From Pararhodobacter sp. SW119 (lineage in GTDB: Bacteria; Pseudomonadota; Alphaproteobacteria; Rhodobacterales; Rhodobacteraceae), in the NCBI RefSeq assembly GCF_017811755.1, contig NZ_JADDJF010000032.1, positions 1 to 38,412 of the forward strand: 38,412 nt of DNA. The letters are read 5' to 3'. The notes under the pieces are model-generated. The model had not been told where the DNA came from. It saw only the letters and a list, made by a program, of their open reading frames with translations, and searched no databases. The translations under genes and the position numbers were made by a program. Positions 25,281-35,237 of the stretch are shown piece by piece. Positions within the stretch are counted from its first letter, which is position 1, and the number at the start of each line of letters is the position of its first letter.

Positions 25281-25823
25281 ATGAGTTACCACCCGCACTT
25301 CAAGCCGCCGATTGCAGGCGCGTCGTCAGACGATGTCGAGGGCGCTCAGCCTGAAAGCCAGCCCTCGATGCTTGGGCGCTATCTCGAAAGCCTTGCACTG
25401 GTTGAGCGGATGCATCGCTTGTTGCTGGACGTGATCAAGGACGAGTTCGAACGGCTCGGCATCCTCGACATCAACGCCGTGCAGGCCCTCCTGTTGTTCA
25501 ATATCGGCGAGAACGAGGTGACCGCGGGCGAGCTCAAGACTCGCGGGTACTACCAGGGCTCGAACGTGTCCTACAACCTGAAGAAGCTTGTGGAATCCGG
25601 CTACATGCACCATCAGCGCTGCGAAATCGACCGACGCTCGGTACGCGTGCGTCTGACGCAGCAGGGTCGCGATGTGCGAGATGTGGTCGCCAACCTCTTC
25701 GTCCGCCACGCGGAAACGCTCGCGTCCAAAGAGGTCTTCTCGCTCGAAGAGATGGAAAACAACAACATGGCCTTGCGCCGACTCGAACGGTTCTGGAGTG
25801 AGCAGATTCGCTACATCTACTGA
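25281..25823 (+). CDS. LdtR-like MarR-family winged-helix regulator (180 aa)
   Basis: Winged-helix core in the middle: LGILDINAVQALLLFNIGEN, ELKTRGYYQGSNVSYNLKKL (recognition helix), VESGYMHHQRCEIDRRSVRV (wing with DRR). The layout with a 40-residue N-terminal arm and the text RGYYQGSNVSYNLKKLVESGY is that of LdtR of Liberibacter and Sinorhizobium, which controls an L,D-transpeptidase and osmotic tolerance. No transpeptidase is nearby. ATG 25281 has GGAG 7 nt upstream; an in-frame start at 25230 is less well placed. The AT-rich 140-bp leader (25140-25280) contains TTATTTAACC and likely its promoter. Confidence 0.8.
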   Translation: MSYHPHFKPPIAGASSDDVEGAQPESQPSMLGRYLESLALVERMHRLLLDVIKDEFERLGILDINAVQALLLFNIGENEVTAGELKTRGYYQGSNVSYNLKKLVESGYMHHQRCEIDRRSVRVRLTQQGRDVRDVVANLFVRHAETLASKEVFSLEEMENNNMALRRLERFWSEQIRYIY

Positions 25824-25973
25824 GCCACGCTGACAGCAGACAGCGCTGCGCATGTCTCGTGTACCTGCATAGCGCTGCGATCTCTCGACAGCGCGCAGGG
25901 GCACGGGAACGGTTCGGCGGGTTGGGCGTTACCCTTTCGTGCCTGTGACAGGCGATGAACGCGGAGAGACGCC

Positions 25974-26132
25974 ATGCCCCTGACGACCATTCTGATCATT
26001 CTTCTCATCCTTCTCCTGATCGGAGCCTTGCCGACATGGGGCTATTCGCGCGGCTGGGGCTACGCCCCGTCGGGCGTCATCAGCGTGATCCTCGTGATCC
26101 TGCTGATCATGGCATTGACCGGACGGCTCTGA
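25974..26132 (+). CDS. DUF3309 small membrane protein (52 aa)
   Basis: Too short for usual ORF cut-offs. It reads MPLTTILIIL, a first hydrophobic helix ending in LIGALPTWGYSRGWGYAPSG, then a second helix (VISVILVILLIMALTG). The two-helix hairpin around an (A/L)PTW(G/P)YSRGWGYxPSG loop is the DUF3309 signature, a family of tiny inner-membrane peptides with no known role, often stress-linked. ATG 25974 has GGAGAG about 6 nt upstream. It lies 150 bp after the LdtR-like gene and converges with pyrG, 42 bp from its stop. Confidence 0.85.
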   Translation: MPLTTILIILLILLLIGALPTWGYSRGWGYAPSGVISVILVILLIMALTGRL

Positions 26133-26174
26133 TCCGCGTGGGTGAACTGCGGCCGCGCGGGGCGGTCGAGAACC

Positions 26175-27818
<1,644 letters not shown>

Positions 27819-27922
27819 GCTGAACCCCCGTGCTGCTCGCCTTAAAATTGTGTGCGGTTCACGGGAGTCGAGAAATAGCCCAAACCCGCGCGTTCCGCAA
27901 TACGGACGCTAGATTATGTTTC

Positions 27923-27940
27923 GGGGGCGCGAACGCCCCC
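27923..27940 (-). terminator. Hairpin with UUCG loop after secG
   Basis: On the minus strand, GGGGGCG - TTCG - CGCCCCC, a perfect 7-bp stem closed by a stable UUCG tetraloop, 13 nt after the secG stop. Only scattered T residues follow, so it may be a terminator or an mRNA 3'-end stabiliser. Confidence 0.5.
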
Positions 27941-27952
27941 AATTCCTTGGGC

Positions 27953-28309
27953 TTAATCCTGACGCGGCGGCAACAGCGGCGCATCGCCGGTTGTCGGCGG
28001 CAGTTGCACATCGGGCAGGCCGGGAACCTGCTGCGGCGCCGTCGGCTCGCGCTGCACGCCGATCCGGTCCAGGACCGAACTGTCGGCGCTTTGCTGCGCG
28101 GCGATGACGGTCAGCGTGATCGAGGTGGCGATGAAGGCCACGGCGAATCCCCAGGTCAGTTTCGCCAGCCCGGTCAGCGGCGGCCGCCCGCCCTGCGCCC
28201 CGGTCGACCCCCCGATGCCCAGCCCGCCGCCCTCGGACCGCTGCAGCAGAACCACGCCGATCAGCGACAGCGCCAGCAGCAGGTGGATGATCAGGACGAC
28301 GTTTTGCAT
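27953..28309 (-). CDS. secG: Preprotein translocase subunit SecG (118 aa)
   Basis: Inner-membrane subunit of the SecYEG channel. Two transmembrane helices (about 3-22, MQNVVLIIHLLLALSLIGVV; and about 52-70) flank the conserved cytosolic loop LLQRSEGGGLGIGG. The C-terminal 45 residues are Pro/Gln-rich and variable, as in other alphaproteobacteria. ATG 28309 has AAGG about 9 nt upstream. It lies upstream of pyrG on the same strand, a common gene order, but a hairpin between them suggests at least partial separation. Confidence 0.94.
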   Translation of the reverse strand: MQNVVLIIHLLLALSLIGVVLLQRSEGGGLGIGGSTGAQGGRPPLTGLAKLTWGFAVAFIATSITLTVIAAQQSADSSVLDRIGVQREPTAPQQVPGLPDVQLPPTTGDAPLLPPRQD

Positions 28310-28443
28310 CTAGAGGGGCCTTCGGAATGTTCAGCGGCGTATCTAGGCAAATCCACATCGCCCCGCAACCCTGGAAGCGTTCGGGTCCGCAACGAAGATT
28401 CCGACATGCCCCCGCGCCGGCAGGGCGCAGGGGGTGCTGTCGA

Positions 28444-29052
28444 TCAGGCCCGGCTTCTGCGCCGCAGCAGCACCAGCGTGCCCAGGGCGGCCAGCAGGAC
28501 GGGCAGGGCCGCGGGCAGCGGGATCGGCACCGGGGGCCGGAAGAAGCCGCGGATCTCGCCCGGCGGGTAGGCCGTGCTGTGGATGTTGAAATAGGCACGT
28601 CCCGACATCAGGTGCCCCAGCAGCGCCGCCTCCGCAACAAGCGGATCTCCGAAACCCTGGACCGTCAGATAGGGCAGGCTGTAGGTCGCGCTGTCCGACG
28701 TATCGAACGTGTTCAGGTAGGTGCCTGCCGTCACGCCGCCCGGAAACCCGGTCAGCGTCGGCGGCTGGACCGCGACACCGACATTGCCCGTAAAGGGCAG
28801 CGCGGTGGGCGCGTGGATATGCGCAACCGTCGTCGGCGCGACAAGGCCGGCGAATTCGGCATACACTTCCAGCGTATGCGCGATCGTGTCGAGGATCACC
28901 CGCGCGAACCCGGTACCGGGCGAGTCGTTCGGCGGTTCCTCGTTCGGGCCGGTGAGCGTGGCTTCGAACGTGTAACTCGCCGCCGTCGCAGGCGGCGCGG
29001 GCAACGACAGGGCAGCGATGGTAAGCAGGGCAGCAAGAAAACGAACGGACAT
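28444..29052 (-). CDS. CHRD-domain secreted protein with VPLPA-CTERM tail (202 aa)
   Basis: Signal peptide ([20 protein letters not shown], cleavage near PATAAS), then a CHRD domain: [20 protein letters not shown], the VAHIHAPT block, and at the C-terminal end [20 protein letters not shown], the family's hallmark NIHT-x-x-x-PxGEIRG. The last 28 residues are a sorting tail: [20 protein letters not shown] followed by LLRRRS. VPLPA-CTERM proteins in Rhodobacteraceae are sorted by the XrtD exosortase. The start ATG 29052 follows GGAGG; ATGs at 29067 and 29097 are less likely. The role is unknown; CHRD proteins are often outer-surface or matrix proteins. Confidence 0.85.
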   Translation of the reverse strand: MSVRFLAALLTIAALSLPAPPATAASYTFEATLTGPNEEPPNDSPGTGFARVILDTIAHTLEVYAEFAGLVAPTTVAHIHAPTALPFTGNVGVAVQPPTLTGFPGGVTAGTYLNTFDTSDSATYSLPYLTVQGFGDPLVAEAALLGHLMSGRAYFNIHSTAYPPGEIRGFFRPPVPIPLPAALPVLLAALGTLVLLRRRSRA

Positions 29053-29228
29053 CGATCTTCCTCCCATGGGGCCTGAATGGCGCGCCCATTCTAGCATGGC
29101 GCCGGCATTTCACGCAGGGGATTTGCGTCGCCCGCGCCTCCTCCTGCCCGGGACGCACGAATTTCGGTTTCGCCCCCGCCGCAGGGGCGCTATACCGGCG
29201 CCGTTTTGCAACGAGGCAGGAACGTACT

Positions 29229-30521
29229 ATGGCCAATGTGGTGGTCGTTGGCGCCCAATGGGGCGACGAAGGCAAAGGCAAGATCGTCGACTGGCTGAGC
29301 GAGCGCGCCGACGTGATCGCGCGCTTCCAGGGCGGGCACAACGCGGGCCACACGCTGGTCATCGACGGCAAGGTCTTCAAGCTGAGCCTGCTCCCCTCGG
29401 GCATCGTGCGCGGCGGCAAGCTCTCGGTGATCGGCAACGGCGTCGTCCTCGACCCCTGGGCACTCCTGGCCGAGATCGAGACCCTTCGCGGGCAGGGCGT
29501 CACCGTCACCCCCGAGACCCTGATGATCGCCGAGAACACGCCCCTGATCCTGCCCGTCCATGGGGAACTCGACCGCGCGCGCGAAGGACATGCCGCGGTC
29601 GCCCGGATCGGCACCACCGGCCGCGGCATCGGCCCGGCCTACGAGGACAAGGTCGGCCGCCGCGCGATCCGCGTGGCGGACCTCGCCGATCCGGAAACGC
29701 TCGATCTGCGCATCGGGCGGTTGCTGACGCATCACAACGCCCTGCGCGCGGGGCTGGGCCTCGATGCCGTGGATGCCGAGGCGCTGAAAGCCGGGTTGAT
29801 GGAGGTCGCGCCGAAGATCCTGTCCTTCGCCGCCCCCGTCTGGAAGGTGATGCACGAGGCCCGCCGCGCCGGCAAGCGCATCCTTTTCGAGGGGGCGCAG
29901 GGCGCGCTTCTGGATGTCGATTTCGGAACCTACCCCTACGTGACCTCGTCGAACACCCTGGCGGGTATGGCGGCGGTCGGCACCGGGCTGGGTCCCACCG
30001 CCATCGATTTCGTCCTGGGTATCGTCAAGGCCTACACGACCCGTGTGGGCGAGGGGCCGTTTCCGACCGAGTTGCAGGATGAAACCGGCCAGCGCCTGGG
30101 CGAGCGCGGGCGCGAATTCGGCACCGTCACCGGCCGCAAGCGCCGCTGCGGCTGGTTCGACGCCGTGCTGGTGCGCCAGACCTGCGCCACCTCGGGCGTG
30201 ACCGGGATCGCGCTCACCAAGCTCGACGTGCTCGACGGGTTCGAGACGCTGAAGATCTGCACGGGCTATGAGCTGGACGGCGAACGGCTGGACTATCTGC
30301 CCACCGCGTCCGAGCAGCAGGCGCGCGTGCGCCCGATCTACGAGGAAGTGCCCGGCTGGTCGGAATCGACCGAGGGCGCGCGCTCCTGGGCGGACCTGCC
30401 GGGCAACGCGGTGAAATACGTCCGCCGCATCGAGGAGTTGATCCAGTGCCCTGTCGCACTACTCTCCACCTCGCCCGAAAGGGAAGACACCATCCTCGTC
30501 ACGGACCCCTTTGCAGATTGA
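29229..30521 (+). CDS. purA: Adenylosuccinate synthetase (430 aa)
   Basis: Joins IMP and aspartate using GTP, the first committed step to [23 protein letters not shown] holds the GDEGKGK P-loop, followed by [19 protein letters not shown], and later [34 protein letters not shown] and TKLDVLDGF (base recognition). Length is standard. ATG 29229 has AGGAACG upstream. It is divergent from the CHRD gene; its stop overlaps the DUF2842 start (TGATG), so the two are co-translated. Confidence 0.97.
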   Translation: MANVVVVGAQWGDEGKGKIVDWLSERADVIARFQGGHNAGHTLVIDGKVFKLSLLPSGIVRGGKLSVIGNGVVLDPWALLAEIETLRGQGVTVTPETLMIAENTPLILPVHGELDRAREGHAAVARIGTTGRGIGPAYEDKVGRRAIRVADLADPETLDLRIGRLLTHHNALRAGLGLDAVDAEALKAGLMEVAPKILSFAAPVWKVMHEARRAGKRILFEGAQGALLDVDFGTYPYVTSSNTLAGMAAVGTGLGPTAIDFVLGIVKAYTTRVGEGPFPTELQDETGQRLGERGREFGTVTGRKRRCGWFDAVLVRQTCATSGVTGIALTKLDVLDGFETLKICTGYELDGERLDYLPTASEQQARVRPIYEEVPGWSESTEGARSWADLPGNAVKYVRRIEELIQCPVALLSTSPEREDTILVTDPFAD

Positions 30522-30763
30522 TGACCCTCTCGCACAAGACCCGCAAGCGCCTGTCGCTCCTGATCCTCGTGATCGCGCTGCCGCTCTACATCGTGGTGGT
30601 GGTGAACATCCTCGCGCTGTTCGACCGGCCGCCCTTCTGGGTCGAACTCGGGATCTACATCCTGCTCGGGATCATCTGGGCGCTGCCGCTGAAAGCGGTC
30701 TTTCGCGGCGTCGGCCAGCCCGATCCTGACGCGGTCGAACACGACAACGCGCGCGGCCGCTGA
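30521..30763 (+). CDS. DUF2842 small inner-membrane protein (80 aa)
   Basis: The protein begins [20 protein letters not shown], with one helix (about 10-33, ending YIVVVVNILALF), a short DRPPFWVELG loop and a second helix (about 40-58, IYILLGIIWALPLKAVFRGV). This two-helix layout with the PLK(A/P)(V/I)F(R)G motif is DUF2842, common in alphaproteobacteria and of unknown role. ATG 30521 shares its A with the purA stop, so it has no independent leader. A role related to purine metabolism is not implied by the sequence. Confidence 0.83.
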   Translation: MTLSHKTRKRLSLLILVIALPLYIVVVVNILALFDRPPFWVELGIYILLGIIWALPLKAVFRGVGQPDPDAVEHDNARGR

Positions 30764-30889
30764 CCGCCCGCCCCCCGCGCGCATTTCCCGATCCGTGCGC
30801 ATCGGCGGCTGTTCTTTCGGGCTCGCCACCTGACTCCTCGCAAATCGCGGTTCGATGTCGACGGTTCTGACCCGTCCGCGCCGGCACCC

Positions 30890-30944
30890 TGCCAGACGCT
30901 TGCCATGCGCCTGCCATACGTTTGCCATACACTTGCCAGCACCC
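30890..30944. repeat. Five phased 11-bp tandem repeats (TGCCATACGTT family), array 1
   Basis: Units: TGCCAGACGCT, TGCCATGCGCC, TGCCATACGTT, TGCCATACACT, TGCCAGCACCC, with no spacers between them. They share TGCCA at exact 11-base steps, close to one helical turn. The 190-bp gap (30764-30955) between the DUF2842 gene and the convergent gene has no other feature. A second array of the same family is at 38344-38398. Confidence 0.75.
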
Positions 30945-30955
30945 CCCAGAACGCT

Positions 30956-32236
30956 TCACGACCCCCTCATGCGCCCCCGAAACCGCTTCGCCACCGCGTC
31001 CAGCGCCGAGCGCGCCCCCAACTGGAACTGCCCCCGTCGCGACCGCCGCAGCCGCCCCTCGCGCAACAGGATCCCGAAGGAACGCATCACCCCCTCCCGG
31101 TCCCGCGCGCCCTCCTGATCCGCGATCAGGCGCATCAACTGCAGTCGCGGGAAATCCTCCAGCCCCTCGACGTGGCAAAGATAGGCCGCCGCGGCCTCGA
31201 TCGTTTCCGCCAGGTCTGCAGGCGCGGTTTCCTCAAGGAAGCTCGTAAATCCGCTTCTGGCGGGTTCGGGCGGACTGTCGCCTTCGTCGAACAGCGCCTC
31301 CAGCGAAAGCGTCACCGCGCTGATCCGGCGCGGGCTTACCTTGCCCTCGCCGCCGCCGTTCAACCGCTGATCCGCGGCAAGGATCAGGGGCCTCTCGCCA
31401 CCATTCGGTTCCGGCGCGGCATCGGCCGAGTCGCCCGCGAAGGCCGGTCCAACGGTCTTCGGCGGTTCGGACGGCTCGGTCCGCGGGGCGCGTCGTGGCG
31501 GGGCAGGGTCGCTGACAGGTCCGACGCTTTGCGCCAGATCGTCGCGATAGCGCGCGATCTCGGCCGAGCCGCGGCCGCCCGGCGGGCGGGTGCCTCCGGC
31601 ATCGGCATCCGCCCGGGTGGCGGCGACCGCAGCCTTGAGCTGCGCCAGGTTCGCCTGCCGACGCTGTGCCTCGGCCCCCGCCAGCGCGCTGTCGGCCTGG
31701 CTGATCAGTCGGTCGACCGCGGCTTCATCGTCCTTCGCGGGCAGGTTGCTCCGGCGTCTGCCCCGGGGCGCGGCATCGCTTTCCGGATCCACGGCCGGCT
31801 CGACCGGAAAACTGTCGGCGCGGGCGGCGTCGAAGGCTTCGGAAAGCGGATCGCGGGCGGCGGTCGGCGCAGGCGTGGCGGCTTCCGTCTCGGCGGCCGG
31901 GGGGAATGGCGCCGGGGGCGCCGCCGCCTCGTCGAAAAGGGGCGGCGTGTCGGGCACCGCGCGCAGCCGGGCGGCGGCCGCGCCCGTGGCGCTCAGATGC
32001 AGCCGCTCGCCGCTGCCGCGGGCCTCGACGCTGCGGCCCAGGCGCCGCTCTGCGAAGCGGCGCAGGCTCTCGCTGCGCGGGGCGATCGATTGGGCGCCGA
32101 ACGACCGGTCCTCGGCCAGGACCGTGCGGAAATACTCCGCCACGTCCCGCATCGTCGCAAAGGGGTCGTCGAACCCCTCCAGCGTCAGCGAAAAGGCGCC
32201 GTAGGTCACCGAGAGTGTCGGCGTGCGAGCCGTCAT
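30956..32236 (-). CDS. Unrecognised protein with conserved-looking ends and a disordered middle (426 aa)
   Basis: I do not recognise the family. Residues 1-90 look folded (TLSVTYGAFSLTLEGFDDPF and RDVAEYFRTVLAEDRSFGAQ), 90-290 are Ala/Pro/Asp/Glu-rich and probably disordered with one helical stretch (DRLISQADSALAGAEAQRRQ), and 330-426 look folded and basic at the end (YLCHVEGLEDFPRLQLMRLI and GILLREGRLRRSRRGQFQLG). No signal peptide or membrane segment is seen. ATG 32236 is preferred because the first folded block begins a few residues later; an in-frame ATG at 32263 would add nine residues. It is divergent from the thiamine diphosphokinase gene. The basic end and acidic middle suggest a protein- or nucleic-acid-binding adaptor, which is speculative. 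Confidence 0.7.
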   Translation of the reverse strand: MTARTPTLSVTYGAFSLTLEGFDDPFATMRDVAEYFRTVLAEDRSFGAQSIAPRSESLRRFAERRLGRSVEARGSGERLHLSATGAAAARLRAVPDTPPLFDEAAAPPAPFPPAAETEAATPAPTAARDPLSEAFDAARADSFPVEPAVDPESDAAPRGRRRSNLPAKDDEAAVDRLISQADSALAGAEAQRRQANLAQLKAAVAATRADADAGGTRPPGGRGSAEIARYRDDLAQSVGPVSDPAPPRRAPRTEPSEPPKTVGPAFAGDSADAAPEPNGGERPLILAADQRLNGGGEGKVSPRRISAVTLSLEALFDEGDSPPEPARSGFTSFLEETAPADLAETIEAAAAYLCHVEGLEDFPRLQLMRLIADQEGARDREGVMRSFGILLREGRLRRSRRGQFQLGARSALDAVAKRFRGRMRGS

Positions 32237-32388
32237 GTCGCCCTTGTCCCCGTCTGTCGTCATTCCCCGCCCGCCTCGGTGCCTGTCTTGCCGGACACAC
32301 GCGCGATTGGAGTATGACACAAGGGTAATTTGTTGGCCTCAATATGGCCATGCTTGCCTTGCCCCGCCATAATTGACAAGAGACCGGC

Positions 32389-33072
32389 ATGGGCTCGCGC
32401 TTCCGGTCAGAGACGGGGATCACGCTGCTGGGCGGGGGCGAGGTGTCTCCGCTCGCGCTGCGGCGTGCGCTGGCACTGGCGCCGGTGCTGGTCGCGGTCG
32501 ACAGCGGCGCCGCCTACGCGCTCGACGCGGGCCTGACCCCGGAACGGGTGGTGGGCGATCTCGACTCGATCAGCACGGCGGCGCGGGCGGCGCTGGGGGC
32601 GGGGCGCCTGCTGCAGCTGACCGATCAGGACGATACCGATTTCGACAAGGCCCTGTCGGTGGTCGAGGCGCCGTTCCTGCTGGCGCTTGGGTTCACCGGG
32701 GCGCGGCTGGATCACACGCTGGCCGGGATGAGCACGCTGGTGAGAAACCCCGACGCCCGGCTTGTGATCGATGCCGGAGTCGATCTGTGCTTCCTGGCGC
32801 CGCCTGAGGTGCGGCTGGATCTGGCGCCGGGCACGCGGCTGTCGCTCTATCCGATGCGGCCCGTGACCTGCGAGAGCACCGGGCTGGTCTGGCCGACGGA
32901 CGGCTTGCGACTGGATCCGGCGGGGCGGATCGGGACTTCGAACGCGGTGGCCGAGGGGGAGGTGTTTTTGCGGCCAGGGGCGCCGGCGCTGCTGGTCATG
33001 GCGCCGGTCGCGACGCTGGAGGCGGTGCTGGCCGGGCTGCGGCGGGCGCCGCGCTGGGGGCGCGAGGACTAG
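32389..33072 (+). CDS. Thiamine diphosphokinase (227 aa)
   Basis: Transfers pyrophosphate from ATP to thiamine to make thiamine diphosphate. Family motifs are all present: VAVDSGAAYALDAGLTPERV, GDLDSIS, the DQDDTDFDKAL metal/nucleotide block, and GFTGARLDHTLAGMSTL. The C-terminal beta-sandwich includes LSLYPMRPVTCESTGLVWPT and GTSNAVAEGEVFL, which bind thiamine at the dimer interface. Length is normal. ATG 32389 follows AAGAGACC with acceptable spacing. No other thiamine genes or a TPP riboswitch are seen next to it. Confidence 0.92.
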   Translation: MGSRFRSETGITLLGGGEVSPLALRRALALAPVLVAVDSGAAYALDAGLTPERVVGDLDSISTAARAALGAGRLLQLTDQDDTDFDKALSVVEAPFLLALGFTGARLDHTLAGMSTLVRNPDARLVIDAGVDLCFLAPPEVRLDLAPGTRLSLYPMRPVTCESTGLVWPTDGLRLDPAGRIGTSNAVAEGEVFLRPGAPALLVMAPVATLEAVLAGLRRAPRWGRED

Positions 33073-33086
33073 GCGCGCCCGCGGTG

Positions 33087-33141
33087 CGGCAGCACCCACA
33101 AACCGCCCCACCCACCCGCCCGCGGTTTGCGGGTGCTGCCG
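33087..33141. repeat. Large imperfect inverted repeat after thiamine diphosphokinase
   Basis: Two 20-base arms, 33087-33106 and 33122-33141, are reverse complements at 19 positions (arm starts CGGCAGCACCC), with a 15-base C-rich loop. It lies 14 bp after the stop. No T-run follows, so it may be a Rho-assisted terminator or an mRNA-stabilising hairpin. Confidence 0.65.
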
Positions 33142-33175
33142 ATCATCCCCGCCGGCGGGGGCGGCCGGGCAAGGT

Positions 33176-33189
33176 GTCCAAATTTGGAC
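33176..33189. repeat. Perfect 14-bp palindrome GTCCAAATTTGGAC, copy 2
   Basis: Identical to 23104-23117, again between the ends of convergent genes. An AT-rich stretch of about 50 bases follows (TCTGATATCAATAGATGA and on), unusual in this GC-rich region. Confidence 0.6.
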
Positions 33190-33345
33190 GCTTCAGTAAT
33201 TATCTGATATCAATAGATGAAATCAGAAAATTTACCTTAGTGAAAGGTTTGCCGCCGGCACTTTTTCGGCCGGATCGGCGGGCCGCGCCGGGGGCGGCGT
33301 GCGGTCATGCCGATGGCTGTCCCGCTCCGCCGGACCGGCGCGGAC

Positions 33346-34215
33346 TCAACCGCGATGGCGCTTCTCGAACCGCGGCAGCATGGCCGAGAAATCGCGGCCC
33401 TTGCCGTCCTCCTCCTCGACAAAGCGGGCGTAGAGCGTGGCGGCCAGCTGACCCATCGGGGTGTCGGCATCCGACGCCTCGGCCGCCTGCTGGCTCAGGC
33501 GCAGGTCCTTGAGCATCAACTCTGCCGCGAAGCCGGGCTTGTAGTCGTTGTCGGCGGGGCTTTTGGGGCCCACGCCGGGCGCCGGGCAATAGGCGTTCAT
33601 CGTCCAGGAATAGCCCGAGGAGGTCGAGACCACGTCGAACATCCGCGCGCGGTCCAGCCCCAGCTTGTCGGCCAGCGCAAAGGCCTCGCAGGTGGCGATC
33701 ATGGTCACGCCGAGGATCATGTTGTTGCAGATCTTCGCCGCCTGGCCCGCGCCCGGGCCGCCGCAATGCACCGCCTTCTGGCCCATGATGTCGAAAAGCG
33801 GCTTCACCGTCGCGAAGGCCGCATCCCCGCCGCCGACCATGAAGGTCAGCGACCCAGCCGCCGCGCCGCCGACCCCGCCCGAGACCGGCGCATCGAGCGC
33901 GCCCAGACCCGCCTTTTCGGCCGTTTCCGCCACGGCGCGGGCGCTGTCGACATCGACCGTCGAGCAGTCGCAAAGGACCGCGCCCGCGTCCATCGCCGGG
34001 ATCACCTCGGCCGCGACGCTGCGCAGGATCTGGCCATTGGGCAGCATGGTGATGACCACCTCCGCCCCCTTCGCTGCCGCCGGCGCGCTTTCTGCCATGG
34101 TGATGCCCTCGGGCCGCGCGACCAGGTCGAAACCCGTCACCTCGTGCCCGGCGGCGACCAGGTTCGCCGCCATCGGCGCGCCCATGTTGCCCAGGCCGAT
34201 GAATCCGATCTTCAT
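33346..34215 (-). CDS. mmsB: 3-hydroxyisobutyrate dehydrogenase (289 aa)
   Basis: Oxidises 3-hydroxyisobutyrate to methylmalonate semialdehyde with NAD, in valine breakdown. The Rossmann motif is GFIGLGNMGAPMAANL (4-19); DAPVSGGVGGAAAGSL (108-122) is the substrate loop; Lys161 in GAGQAAKICNNM is the catalytic lysine; and DYKPGFAAELMLKDLRLSQQ is the family's C-terminal signature. Length is exact for the family. The start overlaps the hydrolase stop by 4 nt (ATGA). It is last in the operon. Confidence 0.94.
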   Translation of the reverse strand: MKIGFIGLGNMGAPMAANLVAAGHEVTGFDLVARPEGITMAESAPAAAKGAEVVITMLPNGQILRSVAAEVIPAMDAGAVLCDCSTVDVDSARAVAETAEKAGLGALDAPVSGGVGGAAAGSLTFMVGGGDAAFATVKPLFDIMGQKAVHCGGPGAGQAAKICNNMILGVTMIATCEAFALADKLGLDRARMFDVVSTSSGYSWTMNAYCPAPGVGPKSPADNDYKPGFAAELMLKDLRLSQQAAEASDADTPMGQLAATLYARFVEEEDGKGRDFSAMLPRFEKRHRG

Positions 34216-35237
34216 GTCGTCTCCTCCCATTCGTTCTTGCCCAGCGACGCCAGCATCGCCGCAACCTCGGCCGCGGTCACGTCCTCGGGGCGGGCGTGCC
34301 GCCACTTCGGGTTGCGGTCCTTGTCGATGATCTGCGCGCGCACCCCTTCCAGGAAGTCGCCCGCCTCCATCGACCGCCAGGTCCAGCGGAATTCCTGCTT
34401 CAGCGCCGCGACGATATCCTCCGGTCCCGGGCGCAGCATCGCCAGGGTCGAGGCCATCGACAGCGGTGAATTGCGCCGCATCGCCTTCAGCGCCGATTGC
34501 GCAAGGGGGCTGTCGTCGCCTTCCAGCGCTTCCATGATCGCGGGCACGCTGTCCCCGGCAAAGAGCCGGTCGATCTGCGCCTGCGCCTCGGCGATCGGGC
34601 TGTCGGGCGCGGGATGGCGGGGCAGGGCGGCCGGATCGCCGCGCCGGGCCAGCGCGGCCTTCGCCGCGTCCCAGTCGCTTTCGGGCACGAAGGCGTCGGC
34701 GAAGCCCGCGTGGATCGCATCGCCCGGCCCCATCCGCGCCCCGGTCAGCCCCAGATAGGGACCCAGTTGCCCCGGCGCATGGCCCAGCAGCAGCGTGCCG
34801 CCCACGTCGGGGATCAGGCCGATGCCGCATTCGGGCATCGCCACCTGCGTGCTTTCGCCCACCACCCGGTGGCTCCCATGCCCGCCCAGGCCGACGCCGC
34901 CGCCCATGACGAAGCCGTGCAGGAACGCGACGATGGGTTTGCCGTAGACCGCCAGCTTGTGGTTCATCCGGTATTCGTCGCGCCAGAAATCGCGGCCCAC
35001 CGACTGATCGCCCGCCTTGCCGGCGTGATGCACCTGCGCGATGTCGCCGCCGGCGCAGAACGCCCGGTCCCCGGCGCCGTCCAGGATCACCAGCTTGACG
35101 GCGTCATCATTGCGCCAGCGGTCCAGCGCCGCCTCGACCTTCAGGCAGATGTCGTGGGTCAGCGCGTTCAGCGCCTTCGGGCGGTTCAGCGTGATCCAGC
35201 CCGCCGCCCCCTCGGTCCGGATGATCACCTCGTCCAT
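34212..35237 (-). CDS. 3-hydroxyisobutyryl-CoA hydrolase (341 aa)
   Basis: Crotonase-fold thioesterase that frees 3-hydroxyisobutyrate from its CoA ester. GWITLNRPKALNALTHDICL opens the domain, the oxyanion loops are RAFCAGGDIAQVHHAGKAGD and HGFVMGGGVGLGGHGSHRVV, and MPECGIGLIPDVGGTLLLGH carries the catalytic Glu/Asp pair. The 100-residue C-terminal extension (WTWRSMEAGDFLEGVRAQII, DKDRNPKW) is typical of this hydrolase and absent from simple hydratases. The start codon overlaps the dehydrogenase stop (TGATG). Confidence 0.92.
   Translation of the reverse strand: MDEVIIRTEGAAGWITLNRPKALNALTHDICLKVEAALDRWRNDDAVKLVILDGAGDRAFCAGGDIAQVHHAGKAGDQSVGRDFWRDEYRMNHKLAVYGKPIVAFLHGFVMGGGVGLGGHGSHRVVGESTQVAMPECGIGLIPDVGGTLLLGHAPGQLGPYLGLTGARMGPGDAIHAGFADAFVPESDWDAAKAALARRGDPAALPRHPAPDSPIAEAQAQIDRLFAGDSVPAIMEALEGDDSPLAQSALKAMRRNSPLSMASTLAMLRPGPEDIVAALKQEFRWTWRSMEAGDFLEGVRAQIIDKDRNPKWRHARPEDVTAAEVAAMLASLGKNEWEETT

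Noticed and set aside
30890-30944. Possible CRISPR array
   Set aside because: Units are 11 bp with no spacers and no cas genes are near; this is a tandem repeat.
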